A stretch of 64,000 nucleotides of DNA. It comes from Paenibacillus phyllosphaerae. GTDB taxonomy: Bacteria > Bacillota > Bacilli > Paenibacillales > Paenibacillaceae. How positions within the stretch are numbered: the stretch's first letter is position 1; each line of letters begins with the position of its first letter. The notes beneath the pieces were generated by a model. It ran no database searches and was not told the origin of the DNA. It saw only the letters and a program-made list of their open reading frames with translations. The stretch spans positions 1 to 64,000 of the forward strand of contig NZ_JACHXK010000009.1 of NCBI RefSeq assembly GCF_014192105.1, in the 5' to 3' direction. This document shows positions 1-7,668 of this stretch, in pieces. The position numbers and the translations under genes were made by a program.

Positions 1-14
1 CCTACGGGTCACCA
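1..14 (+). tRNA. 3' end of a tRNA cut by the window edge
   Basis: The first bases read as the 3' side of an acceptor stem (ACGGGTC), a discriminator A and an encoded CCA, only 3 nt before the next tRNA. The acceptor sequence would suit tRNA-Glu, but the anticodon is outside the window, so the identity is a guess. Confidence 0.45.
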
Positions 15-17
15 TAT

Positions 18-93
18 GGAGGCTTAGCTCAGCTGGGAGAGCATCTGCCTTACAAGCAGAGGGTCGGCGGTTCGATCCCGTCAGCCTCCACCA
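18..93 (+). tRNA. tRNA-Val (anticodon TAC)
   Basis: Cloverleaf with acceptor GGAGGCT/AGCCTCC, anticodon stem TCTGC/GCAGA around loop CTTACAA (anticodon TAC), a GGTTCGATCCC-type T arm and encoded CCA. First complete member of a four-tRNA cluster. Confidence 0.95.
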
Positions 94-100
94 TAGTTGT

Positions 101-175
101 TGGGGATTAGCCAAGCGGTAAGGCAACGGACTTTGACTCCGTCATGCCAAGGTTCGAATCCTTGATCCCCAGCCA
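101..175 (+). tRNA. tRNA-Gln (anticodon TTG)
   Basis: Acceptor TGGGGAT/ATCCCCA, anticodon stem ACGGA/TCCGT with loop CTTTGAC (TTG), T loop TTCGAAT, discriminator G and encoded CCA. Confidence 0.95.
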
Positions 176-183
176 TTTATTTT

Positions 184-256
184 GAGCCATTAGCTCAGTT
201 GGTAGAGCACCTGACTTTTAATCAGGGTGTCGTAGGTTCGAGTCCTACATGGCTCA
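184..256 (+). tRNA. tRNA-Lys (anticodon TTT)
   Basis: Acceptor GAGCCAT/ATGGCTC, anticodon stem CCTGA/TCAGG with loop CTTTTAA (TTT). CCA is not encoded, unlike the two tRNAs before it. Confidence 0.95.
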
Positions 257-272
257 CTTCTTCAAATGCTTC

Positions 273-352
273 GCGCGTATGGCGGAATTGGCAGACGCAC
301 CAGACTTAGGATCTGGCGGGCGACCGTGGGGGTTCAAGTCCCTCTACGCGCA
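273..352 (+). tRNA. tRNA-Leu (anticodon TAG)
   Basis: Long variable arm typical of leucine tRNAs, acceptor GCGCGTA/TACGCGC, anticodon stem CCAGA/TCTGG around CTTAGGA (TAG). No encoded CCA. Last tRNA of the cluster. Confidence 0.95.
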
Positions 353-364
353 TACTGATTTGAC

Positions 365-397
365 AAAAGACTCTTGTTAATCGCAAGAGTCTTTTTG
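365..397 (+). terminator. Rho-independent terminator of the first tRNA cluster
   Basis: Stem AAGACTCTTG/CAAGAGTCTT with a TTAATCG loop followed by a T run. Confidence 0.9.
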
Positions 398-562
398 TTT
401 TCCTTTTAACTCAAGGTTCAAGCCGATCCGGCCAACTAACGTTAACGTTATCCACTTGTGTATAACGTTTGAAGCAGAGGTATTCATTTAACTATCCACA
501 TGAAGTGGATGAAAACGGTCTGGATCCTGATAAATAAGGAAGATAATCATTGACGGATACAG

Positions 563-602
563 TGAGAATCGTTATCATGAATATTAGTGAGAATAATTAT
601 CA
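563..602 (+). promoter_or_regulatory. Two Fur boxes upstream of the siderophore ATPase gene
   Basis: TGAGAATCGTTATCA (563-577) and TGAGAATAATTATCA (588-602) fit the Bacillus Fur 7-1-7 consensus TGATAATNATTATCA with one or two changes. They lie 97-136 bp before the ATPase start in a gene-free stretch (398-698), so iron repression of that gene is inferred. The rest of the stretch holds TTATCCAC/CTATCCACA-like words near 450 and 490 but no gene. Confidence 0.8.
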
Positions 603-698
603 TTTTCGGGACTTGTCTTCACAAGTCTTCGTTGAACCGTTCAGCTTAAGCTAACGGATATAGATTGCCTATATGCGGATGTAGAAGAGGGAGATGAG

Positions 699-1556
699 AT
701 GACTGTGATTCGTTTAACGACGTCAGGCTTGAACATCGGATATGAAGAACGTCTAATTGTAGAGGACCTTAATATTGCGATTCCTCAGGGGAAGATTACC
801 GCTCTTGTAGGTGCGAACGGATCGGGTAAATCTACAATTCTGAAGACGATGGCACGTATTATGTCCCCTTCTGCCGGATCTGTATTGCTTGATGGACAAT
901 CGATTCATAAGCAGTCCACGCGCGAGGTTGCCAAGCAGTTGGCTATCTTGCCGCAGAACCCGACCGCTCCTGACGGACTTACCGTATCAGAGCTCGTCTC
1001 TTACGGGCGATTCCCTTATCAGAAGGGATTCGGCTCTCTGAACCGTGATGACCGTGCCATTATTAAATGGGCGATCGAAGCGACACGAATGGAAGAGTTC
1101 ACGGATCGACCAATCGATCAACTCTCTGGCGGCCAGCGTCAGCGTGCTTGGATCGCAATGGCTTTGGCTCAGCAGACGGATATCTTGTTCTTGGATGAAC
1201 CTACGACGTTCTTGGATATGGCCCATCAGCTTGAAGTGCTCGAGCTGCTTAGGGAGCTTAATCTAACGGCTAACCGTACGATTGTTATGGTTGTGCACGA
1301 TCTCAATCATGCTTCCCGGTATGCACATCATATGATTGCTATTAAGAAGGGTAGAGTTGCCGGCGAGGGCTCGCCAGAAGAAGTCATGACGCCAGACATT
1401 CTTCGTGAAGTGTTCAGTATTGAAGCTGATATCATTCCAGATCCGCGTACGGGCGTCCCGCTTTGCTTGCCTTACTCTTTGGTAGGCGGTCCTGCGGCGA
1501 AATCGCCAAGCGTAGCTCAGGAACCTGTGCCAATGATGGCGGCTGTAGGAAACTAA
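699..1556 (+). CDS. Iron-siderophore ABC transporter ATP-binding protein
   Basis: 285-residue ABC ATPase of the FecE/FhuC/YusV group, which powers uptake of ferric siderophores from the cytoplasmic face of the membrane. Visible are the Walker A motif GANGSGKST near residue 40, the Q-loop segment LAILPQNP, the signature LSGGQRQRAWIAMALAQ near 145, Walker B ILFLDEPT and the switch histidine in VVHDLNHASRYAHH. No permease or binding-protein gene is adjacent: the gene stands alone between two tRNA clusters, like yusV of B. subtilis, which serves several siderophore permeases. Two Fur boxes upstream point to iron control. The substrate cannot be read from the sequence. Confidence 0.9.
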   Translation: MTVIRLTTSGLNIGYEERLIVEDLNIAIPQGKITALVGANGSGKSTILKTMARIMSPSAGSVLLDGQSIHKQSTREVAKQLAILPQNPTAPDGLTVSELVSYGRFPYQKGFGSLNRDDRAIIKWAIEATRMEEFTDRPIDQLSGGQRQRAWIAMALAQQTDILFLDEPTTFLDMAHQLEVLELLRELNLTANRTIVMVVHDLNHASRYAHHMIAIKKGRVAGEGSPEEVMTPDILREVFSIEADIIPDPRTGVPLCLPYSLVGGPAAKSPSVAQEPVPMMAAVGN

Positions 1557-1570
1557 TTCCTATTATCCAG

Positions 1571-1603
1571 TGCTGTGCCTGTTCGTCAGGTACAGCATTT
1601 TTT
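1571..1603 (+). terminator. Terminator of the siderophore ATPase gene
   Basis: Hairpin TGCTGTGCCTG/CAGGTACAGCA with loop TTCGT, then a run of T, 14 bp after the stop codon. Confidence 0.85.
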
Positions 1604-1687
1604 ATTAGCGAAATCAGTAATGTTACTTGCATTAGATAGGGAATAGTGATATATTACTTCTTGTCGCTGCCTTGTGTAGTGATGCTT

Positions 1688-1762
1688 GCGGAAGTGGCTC
1701 AGCGGTAGAGCATCGCCTTGCCAAGGCGAGGGTCGCGGGTTCGATTCCCGTCTTCCGCTCCA
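1688..1762 (+). tRNA. tRNA-Gly (anticodon GCC)
   Basis: Acceptor GCGGAAG/CTTCCGC, anticodon stem TCGCC/GGCGA with loop TTGCCAA (GCC), encoded CCA. First tRNA of the second cluster. Confidence 0.95.
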
Positions 1763-1768
1763 TAATAC

Positions 1769-1845
1769 GCGCCCTTAGCTCAGCTGGATAGAGCGTTTGA
1801 CTACGAATCAAAAGGTCAGGAGTTCGAATCTCTTAGGGCGCGCCA
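1769..1845 (+). tRNA. tRNA-Arg (anticodon ACG)
   Basis: Acceptor GCGCCCT/AGGGCGC, anticodon stem TTTGA/TCAAA with loop CTACGAA (ACG, expected to be edited to ICG), encoded CCA. Confidence 0.95.
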
Positions 1846-1852
1846 TTTATAT

Positions 1853-1929
1853 CGGGATGTAGCTCAGCTTGGTAGAGCACCTGGTTTGGGACCAGGGGGT
1901 CGCATGTTCAAATCGTGTCATCCCGACCA
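1853..1929 (+). tRNA. tRNA-Pro (anticodon TGG)
   Basis: Acceptor CGGGATG/CATCCCG, anticodon stem CCTGG/CCAGG with loop TTTGGGA (TGG), encoded CCA. Confidence 0.95.
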
Positions 1930-1936
1930 TCATTTT

Positions 1937-2010
1937 GCGGGTGTAGTTCAATGGTAGAACTTCAGCCTTCCAAGCTGATAGCGTGGGTTCGATTCCCATC
2001 ACCCGCTCCA
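1937..2010 (+). tRNA. tRNA-Gly (anticodon TCC)
   Basis: Acceptor GCGGGTG/CACCCGC, anticodon stem TCAGC/GCTGA with loop CTTCCAA (TCC), encoded CCA. A second glycine tRNA in the same cluster. Confidence 0.95.
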
Positions 2011-2021
2011 TAATAATAAGA

Positions 2022-2050
2022 CAAAGCCTTGAGTTTTCAAGGCTTTTTTT
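2022..2050 (+). terminator. Terminator of the second tRNA cluster
   Basis: Stem AAGCCTTGA/TCAAGGCTT, loop GTTT, then seven T. Confidence 0.9.
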
Positions 2051-2129
2051 GTTGTTTAATAACATTCAGCAATACTTCCAAAGGATGCCTTCTGATGTAA
2101 ACTTATCGGGTAGGTTTGGTCAAAAAAGC

Positions 2130-2158
2130 TTCAACGGACCATTATTTTGTAGTATGAT
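2130..2158 (+). promoter_or_regulatory. Candidate sigma-A promoter for ppc
   Basis: TTCAAC, 17-bp spacer, TATGAT; the -10 ends 127 bp before the ppc start. Predicted by eye only. Confidence 0.5.
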
Positions 2159-2285
2159 GGAGAAAGTGAAAATTGACTGCTGGGACATCCCTGCTAATGC
2201 AAACGAAGTGGATTGCTTGACGTGGATGCCTTCGTACGAACTTATTGAATGGCACTGCCAAGGCAAATCCTGAGGAGGATCATCA

Positions 2286-5081
2286 ATGTCGGAACAGGCC
2301 TCATCAACATTAACGGCGAGTCGGCCGCAATCGAACAACCTTTTGCGCCGCGACGTTCGTTTTTTGGGGAACATTTTAGGTGATGTGCTCGTGCATCAAG
2401 GCGGGCGTGAATTACTCGATATCGTCGAACGAATCCGCGAGATGAGCAAGACGCTGCGCGCGGAATTTATCCCTGAGCTCTTTGCAGAATTTAAGCAGGT
2501 CATTAGTGAATTGAACCCGGAGATTCGCCACCAAGTGATTCGCGCCTTCGCGATTTACTTCCAATTGGTGAATATCGCTGAACAGAACCACCGTGTCCGC
2601 CGCAAACGCGATTATGAGCGTTCCGCAGGCGAGACGGTACAGCCAGGCTCGATCGAGAGCGCGATTCAAGTGCTCAAAGAGCAAGGCATTCCGGTGGAAG
2701 ACGTGAAGTCGATGCTCGAGGGCATTTCGCTTGAGCTGGTCATGACGGCCCACCCGACGGAAGCTTCCCGCAGAGTGGTCCTCGATATCCATCAGCGTAT
2801 TGCACGCGACATGATGGAACTCGACAACCCGACGCTCACGTATCGTGAACGCGAGAAGCTGCGCGACAAGCTGATGAATGAAGTGCTGACGTTGTGGCAG
2901 ACCGACGAACTGCGCGGCCGTAAGCCGACAGTCATCGATGAAGTGCGCAACGGTATGTATTTCTTCGACGAGACATTGTTTGAAGTGTTGCCGAACGTAT
3001 ACGAAGAACTGGAGCGCTGCCTGGCGAAATACTATCCGGGCGAGAACTGGCATGTGCCAACGTATCTGCGTTTCGGATCGTGGATCGGCGGCGACCGTGA
3101 CGGTAACCCTTCCGTTACGGCCAAAGTAACTTGGGAGACGCTTGTACTGCATCGCGGCCTTGCGCTTCGTAAGTATGAAGAATTGCTCAAGAATCTGATG
3201 GAACTGCTCAGCTTCAGCACGAACCTCGTCGAAGTTTCGGATGAGCTTGTACAGTCCATTAAGCGCGAACGTGAAGAAATCGAGCTTCGCTGCGTGGATA
3301 TTTGGCGCAATGATACCGAGCCGTATCGGATTAAGATCGGATATATGCTCGAGAAGATTGCCAACACGCTGAACAATGAGACGAATCAGCGTTACAACAA
3401 CCCGGATGAACTGAAGGAAGATCTGCTCATCATTGACCGGAGCCTTCGTCATCACTATGCGAATTACGTGGCGGATACGCACATACGTAAACTGATACGT
3501 CAGGTAGAGCTGTTTGGTTTCTATCTTGCAGCACTTGATGTTCGTCAGCATAGCAAAGAACATGAAAATGCAATGTCTGAAATTTTGAAATATATGAGCA
3601 TTACTGACGATTATGCTTCCTTGTCCGAGGAAGAGAAGGTCGAGCTGCTGTACAGCTTGCTGAAAGATCCTCGCCCGCTGACGAGCCCGCATTTTGAATA
3701 TTCGGAATCAACACGCGAATGTCTGGATGTGTACCAGACGATCTATCGCGCGCAGCAGGAATTCGGTCAAGGCTGTATCACAAGCTACTTGATCAGCATG
3801 ACGCAAGGCGCAAGCGATATGCTCGAGGTTATGGTATTCGCGAAAGAAGTAGGATTGTTCCGGATTGAAGCAGGCGGCAAAGTTCGCTCTTCGATTCAGT
3901 CGGTTCCTTTGTTCGAGACGATCGACGATTTGCATGCCGCACCAGCCATCATGGAGCAGTTGTTCAACCTTCCGGTTTATCGTCAAGCGGTGGAAGCAAG
4001 AGGCAATCTGCATGAGATCATGCTCGGCTATTCGGATAGCAATAAAGACGGCGGCGCGGTAACAGCGAACTGGGAGCTGCGCGTAGCGCTTAATGCTATT
4101 ACGCTTTCGGCGAAGAAATCCGATGTGAAACTGAAGTTCTTCCACGGACGCGGCGGCGCGCTCGGACGCGGCGGTATGCCGCTCAACCGCAGTATTCTTG
4201 CACAGCCTCCGCATACGATTGGCGGGGGCATCAAGATTACCGAGCAAGGCGAAGTGTTGTCCTCGCGCTACTCGATGCAGGGCATTGCCTACCGCAGCTT
4301 GGAGCAGGCGACATGGGCGCTTATTACAGCGGCTCGTCTGGCGAAATACCCGGAGCAAGAGCAGGAAGCTGTAGCGGAATGGGATGAGATTGCCAAGGGG
4401 ATTTCGGAATCAGCGCAGACGAAGTACCAGGATCTTATCTTCCGTGATCCGGACTTTATGACGTTCTTCAAGGAGTCGACGCCGCTACCGGAAGTTGGCG
4501 AGCTGAATATCGGTTCCCGTCCTTCCAAGCGGAAAAACAGCGACCGGTTCGAAGATCTGCGGGCGATTCCGTGGGTATTCGCTTGGACGCAAAGCCGTTA
4601 CTTGCTGCCGGCATGGTACGCTGCAGGTACTGCCCTTGACGGGTATGTGCAAGGCGATTCGGCGAAGCTCGATACGCTGCGTACGATGTACGCGAAGTTC
4701 CCGTTCTTCACTTCGCTTATCGATAATCTGCAGATGGCGCTGGCCAAAGCCGATTTGAATATCGCCAAAGAGTACGCGGGCATGATTGCGAATGAAGAAA
4801 TCCGTGATCGGATCTTCAATCTCGTGCAAGAAGAATACGCGAAGACGTCTTCACTCATTCTCGAGATTACCGGCCAAGCCGATATTCTGGATAATGTGCC
4901 TGTCATCCAGGAATCGATCCGACTGCGTAACCCTTACGTCGATCCGCTCAGCTACATGCAAGTGCAGCTGCTGACGGAGCTGCGTGAGCTGAGAAACCGC
5001 GGCGAAGACGATCCGGAGCTTCTCCGTGAAGTGCTGCTTACCATTAACGGAATTGCAGCAGGGCTTCGGAACACTGGCTAA
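2286..5081 (+). CDS. ppc: Phosphoenolpyruvate carboxylase
   Basis: 931 residues, near the usual 880-930 for bacterial PEP carboxylase, which adds bicarbonate to PEP to give oxaloacetate and so refills the citric acid cycle. The catalytic blocks are all present: VMTAHPTEASRR (catalytic histidine near 155), FGSWIGGDRDGNPSVT near 260, GYSDSNKDGG near 585 and the mobile loop FHGRGGALGRGGMP near 620. The last residue is Gly rather than the longer C-terminus of some relatives. The ATG follows TGAGGAGG at a good distance. It stands alone between a tRNA cluster and the sigW operon with its own candidate promoter and terminator. Bacillus uses pyruvate carboxylase for this step; PEPC is common in Paenibacillus. 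Confidence 0.98.
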   Translation: MSEQASSTLTASRPQSNNLLRRDVRFLGNILGDVLVHQGGRELLDIVERIREMSKTLRAEFIPELFAEFKQVISELNPEIRHQVIRAFAIYFQLVNIAEQNHRVRRKRDYERSAGETVQPGSIESAIQVLKEQGIPVEDVKSMLEGISLELVMTAHPTEASRRVVLDIHQRIARDMMELDNPTLTYREREKLRDKLMNEVLTLWQTDELRGRKPTVIDEVRNGMYFFDETLFEVLPNVYEELERCLAKYYPGENWHVPTYLRFGSWIGGDRDGNPSVTAKVTWETLVLHRGLALRKYEELLKNLMELLSFSTNLVEVSDELVQSIKREREEIELRCVDIWRNDTEPYRIKIGYMLEKIANTLNNETNQRYNNPDELKEDLLIIDRSLRHHYANYVADTHIRKLIRQVELFGFYLAALDVRQHSKEHENAMSEILKYMSITDDYASLSEEEKVELLYSLLKDPRPLTSPHFEYSESTRECLDVYQTIYRAQQEFGQGCITSYLISMTQGASDMLEVMVFAKEVGLFRIEAGGKVRSSIQSVPLFETIDDLHAAPAIMEQLFNLPVYRQAVEARGNLHEIMLGYSDSNKDGGAVTANWELRVALNAITLSAKKSDVKLKFFHGRGGALGRGGMPLNRSILAQPPHTIGGGIKITEQGEVLSSRYSMQGIAYRSLEQATWALITAARLAKYPEQEQEAVAEWDEIAKGISESAQTKYQDLIFRDPDFMTFFKESTPLPEVGELNIGSRPSKRKNSDRFEDLRAIPWVFAWTQSRYLLPAWYAAGTALDGYVQGDSAKLDTLRTMYAKFPFFTSLIDNLQMALAKADLNIAKEYAGMIANEEIRDRIFNLVQEEYAKTSSLILEITGQADILDNVPVIQESIRLRNPYVDPLSYMQVQLLTELRELRNRGEDDPELLREVLLTINGIAAGLRNTG

Positions 5082-5103
5082 TTCTTTAAGAAGATTTTGA
5101 ATA

Positions 5104-5152
5104 AGGGCTGGGACCCGGACAGCACGGTCTGTTCGGGGTTCCGGCCTTTTTG
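5104..5152 (+). terminator. ppc terminator
   Basis: GC-rich imperfect hairpin (roughly GGACCCGGACAG against CTGTTCGGGGTTCC) closed by GGCTGG/CCGGCC and followed by TTTTT, 23 bp after the stop. The remaining 218 bp to sigW hold no clear gene; TACAAT at about 5233 is a possible -10. Confidence 0.75.
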
Positions 5153-5370
5153 ATTTGGAGCGGGAAACATGCTGTCGTGTTGCTTTTTAAGGCTAGATGA
5201 TTTACCATTTTTCCCAGACAGAAGAATTAGTGTACAATAAGATGATTAACGCTTAGTGAGAAGGACATGTAGAAGCAGCTGCTAATGCGTAAATAGTAAT
5301 TGAATGCCGCATTGCCAAGCTGTCGCCTGCCAGGGCAACGAAAGCCGACAGCGGGTTTGGAGGAGAAACG

Positions 5371-5937
5371 GTGAAATCATTGGAGGCGCGTCTTGCGCGC
5401 ATGGCGCTAAAGGGCGATCAAAGTGCGTTTGCCGAGATCGTCAGTCTGTATCAAGACAAGTTGTATCATATGGCTTACCGGATGCTGTATAACCGCCAGG
5501 AAGCGGAGGACGTCGTACAGGATACGTTCCTTAGGGTGTACAAGAATTTGGAGCGTTACGATGATACGATGAAATTCTCGACGTGGATCTATCGCATTGC
5601 AACCAATCTGTGCATCGACCGGCTGCGCAAGCGCAAGCCGACCTATTCGCTGGATGCCGAATCGAATGATCATGAAGGACTAGACGGCTATTCGATGATT
5701 CCAAGCGATAATATTACGCCTGAGAGCGAGACGCTGATGTCCGAGACGCAGCGGATCATCCATCAGGCGATTGAGACGTTGCCGGCCAAATATAAGTCGG
5801 TAATGGTGCTTCGTTATTTGCAGGATATGTCGCTACAGGAGATTGGCGATGTTCTCGATATGCCCGTTACAACGATAAAAACGCGTGTCCACCGGGGACG
5901 GGAGTTTCTCCGGAAGAAGCTTGAGCATAAGCTATAG
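5371..5937 (+). CDS. sigW: ECF RNA polymerase sigma factor SigW
   Basis: 188 residues, the length of B. subtilis SigW (187), the extracytoplasmic-function sigma factor that answers cell-envelope stress and membrane-active antimicrobials. Region 2 carries FAEIVSLYQDKLYHMAYRML and KFSTWIYRIATNLCIDRLRK, closely matching the SigW core, with LDAE after it; region 4 ends with IGDVLDMPVTTIKTRVHRGREFLRK, the -35-binding helix-turn-helix. GTG start after GGAGGAGA. The anti-sigma gene follows 127 bp later, then the c-di-AMP and glucosamine genes, the same order as in Bacillus. Confidence 0.93.
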   Translation: MKSLEARLARMALKGDQSAFAEIVSLYQDKLYHMAYRMLYNRQEAEDVVQDTFLRVYKNLERYDDTMKFSTWIYRIATNLCIDRLRKRKPTYSLDAESNDHEGLDGYSMIPSDNITPESETLMSETQRIIHQAIETLPAKYKSVMVLRYLQDMSLQEIGDVLDMPVTTIKTRVHRGREFLRKKLEHKL

Positions 5938-5952
5938 CGTGTTTGATAAAAA

Positions 5953-5978
5953 CGAAACTAATGCGGCAAAGGCACGTA
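5953..5978 (+). promoter_or_regulatory. Possible ECF (SigW-type) promoter before rsiW
   Basis: CGAAAC, 16 bp, CGTA: one base from the SigW consensus TGAAAC-N16-CGTA. It lies between sigW and rsiW, so it could give a SigW-dependent boost of the anti-sigma factor. No equally good match was found before sigW itself. Confidence 0.4.
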
Positions 5979-6064
5979 TCGTATACAAGCAAGTCGATGA
6001 CTTGTTCGTATGAAACTGCCCCTAGCTGCGAGCTTCATCTAAGACCAAGAAAGGAATGGCTGCT

Positions 6065-6691
6065 ATGAATTGCAACGTCGCCATCGTATGGATGCACGAT
6101 TATTTGGACGGCGATATGCCCCGCGATGATGTGGCGCAACTGAAGACGCACCTCATTGCTTGCCCAACCTGCCGAGCTCGATTCGAACAGCTTCAGCAGA
6201 CCGAGGCGATGGCTTTCGGGTTCGTGGGCACAACAGCGGCAATCGATGCGAGGCAATCCGCACAACTGACGGATCGGATTATGGCCCAGCTTCCGGCCAA
6301 ACGGAGCAGAGCCAACAGCTTTACGACATGGATACGGAGACATCCGGCCGTTGCGGTTGCTGCCGTCTTCGCATTCGTCATGTTCGCAAGTTTTGCCGCC
6401 ATGTGGGAGCAGGATAACCAGCTGTCGGTCAGCGGCGTAGACTTGGCCCAGGTCGTCATTGAAGGCGATACGGTTACTGTGCCGGAAAACGCGCATATTA
6501 AAGGCGATCTGACGATCGAGAACGGCAAAGCGAATGTACTCGGGGAAGTCGACGGGAATGTTACTGTCATTGATGGATCGCTGTATCAAGCGTCCACCGC
6601 ACATATAGCCGGACAAGTGAAGACAATCGACCAGGCGCTCGATTGGTTCTGGTACAAAGTGACCAAATCGATCAGTGATTTGGCCTACTAG
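6065..6691 (+). CDS. rsiW: Anti-sigma-W factor, membrane zinc-finger protein
   Basis: About 208 residues, the size of B. subtilis RsiW. The N-terminal part carries the zinc anti-sigma motif H-x3-C-x2-C (HLIACPTC) that holds SigW, then one transmembrane helix (HPAVAVAAVFAFVMFASFAA, about residues 98-117) and a short extracytoplasmic domain with a repetitive GDLTIEN/GNVTVIDG pattern that resembles polymer-forming cytoskeletal (bactofilin-like) beta repeats. The start at MNCNV is preferred over one three codons upstream: it aligns with the MSC start of RsiW and stands at a better distance from AAGAAAGG. In the family, stress triggers stepwise proteolysis of this protein, freeing SigW. Confidence 0.88.
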   Translation: MNCNVAIVWMHDYLDGDMPRDDVAQLKTHLIACPTCRARFEQLQQTEAMAFGFVGTTAAIDARQSAQLTDRIMAQLPAKRSRANSFTTWIRRHPAVAVAAVFAFVMFASFAAMWEQDNQLSVSGVDLAQVVIEGDTVTVPENAHIKGDLTIENGKANVLGEVDGNVTVIDGSLYQASTAHIAGQVKTIDQALDWFWYKVTKSISDLAY

Positions 6692-6697
6692 ACTGGC

Positions 6698-6724
6698 TCC
6701 TCCCTTCGCGGGGAGGTTTTTTTG
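6698..6724 (+). terminator. Terminator between rsiW and cdaA
   Basis: CCTCCC-TTCG-CGGGGAGG hairpin followed by seven T, 10 bp after rsiW. It suggests that cdaA-cdaR-glmM is transcribed at least partly separately from sigW-rsiW. Confidence 0.85.
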
Positions 6725-6825
6725 TAAAATTAAAGGATTTACAACCCCGTCTCTAGAAGAAAATAAAGTTGAGAATCTACTTTGGGATCGAAGAACCTGT
6801 GCAATCGGTCGTTGGGGGTTGACGC

Positions 6826-7668
6826 ATGGACTATTTTGCCGATTTAACATGGAATGAATGGATTAAGGATATTATTGACGTCGCGATCGTCAGTTACATT
6901 ATTTATAAACTGATTCTGCTCGTTCGCGGCACGAAGGCCGTCCAGCTGCTGAAGGGCATCTTCGTGCTTGTCGGGACATGGGCGTTCAGCACCTGGTTCA
7001 ACTTATACACGCTCAAGTGGCTTATGAACCAGATGTTCACGTTCGGCGTCGTGACGGTGCTTATTATTTTCCAACCCGAACTTCGCCGGGCGCTCGAGCA
7101 GCTTGGACGGGGCAAACTGTTCAGCCGTACCTCTGTCGTGGAGAAGGACGTGAACGACCGGATCACGGAAATCATTAAGTCCGTGAACTACATGTCGAAG
7201 CGCAAAATCGGCGCGCTTATCGTGTTCGAAAGGGACACGGGGCTAAATGATTACATCGAGTCCGGCATCCAGATGGAATCGCTGATCAGCTCCGAGCTGC
7301 TCATTAACCTGTTTATTCCGAATACGCCGCTGCATGATGGAGCGGTCATCGTTCGGGGGAACCAGATCATGGCGGCAGGCTGTTATTTGCCTTTGTCGGA
7401 GAATCCGTTCATCAGCAAGGAGCTCGGAACACGGCATAGGGCCGCGATCGGCGTGACGGAAGTATGCGACGCGGTCTCGGTCATCGTCTCGGAGGAGACC
7501 GGGCAAGTGTCGCTGGCAGTCGGCGGCATGATTGTTCGCGATATTAAAGAAGAGTCGCTGATCTCGAAGTTGTTCGAAGAGCTGAACCCGAACATGAAGG
7601 AGAAGCAGGCTGGCGCAAGCAAGACTCCTTTCTGGCGCAAATGGAAAGGGGGCAACCAGAATGGATAA
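6826..7668 (+). CDS. cdaA: Diadenylate cyclase CdaA (c-di-AMP synthase)
   Basis: 280 residues (B. subtilis CdaA 273). Three N-terminal membrane helices (about 17-85) precede a DAC domain with the catalytic LHDGAVIV motif near 170 and the ATP-contacting GTRHRAAIG motif near 203. It joins two ATP into cyclic di-AMP, the essential regulator of potassium, osmolyte and cell-wall balance. It overlaps cdaR by 8 bp and is followed by glmM, the known CdaA-CdaR-GlmM complex module. A c-di-AMP riboswitch occurs about 36 kb downstream on mobile DNA (42745-42875). Confidence 0.97.
   Translation: MDYFADLTWNEWIKDIIDVAIVSYIIYKLILLVRGTKAVQLLKGIFVLVGTWAFSTWFNLYTLKWLMNQMFTFGVVTVLIIFQPELRRALEQLGRGKLFSRTSVVEKDVNDRITEIIKSVNYMSKRKIGALIVFERDTGLNDYIESGIQMESLISSELLINLFIPNTPLHDGAVIVRGNQIMAAGCYLPLSENPFISKELGTRHRAAIGVTEVCDAVSVIVSEETGQVSLAVGGMIVRDIKEESLISKLFEELNPNMKEKQAGASKTPFWRKWKGGNQNG

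Noticed and set aside
2412..3692. Long minus-strand frame (426 codons) opposite ppc
   Set aside because: It lies wholly within the clear ppc gene, has no domain or ribosome site, and is rich in Arg/His/Phe as expected for an antisense shadow.
5220..5300. SigW autoregulatory promoter before sigW
   Set aside because: No TGAAAC-N16-CGTA match was found; the CGTA at 5287 has ACATGT at the -35 position.
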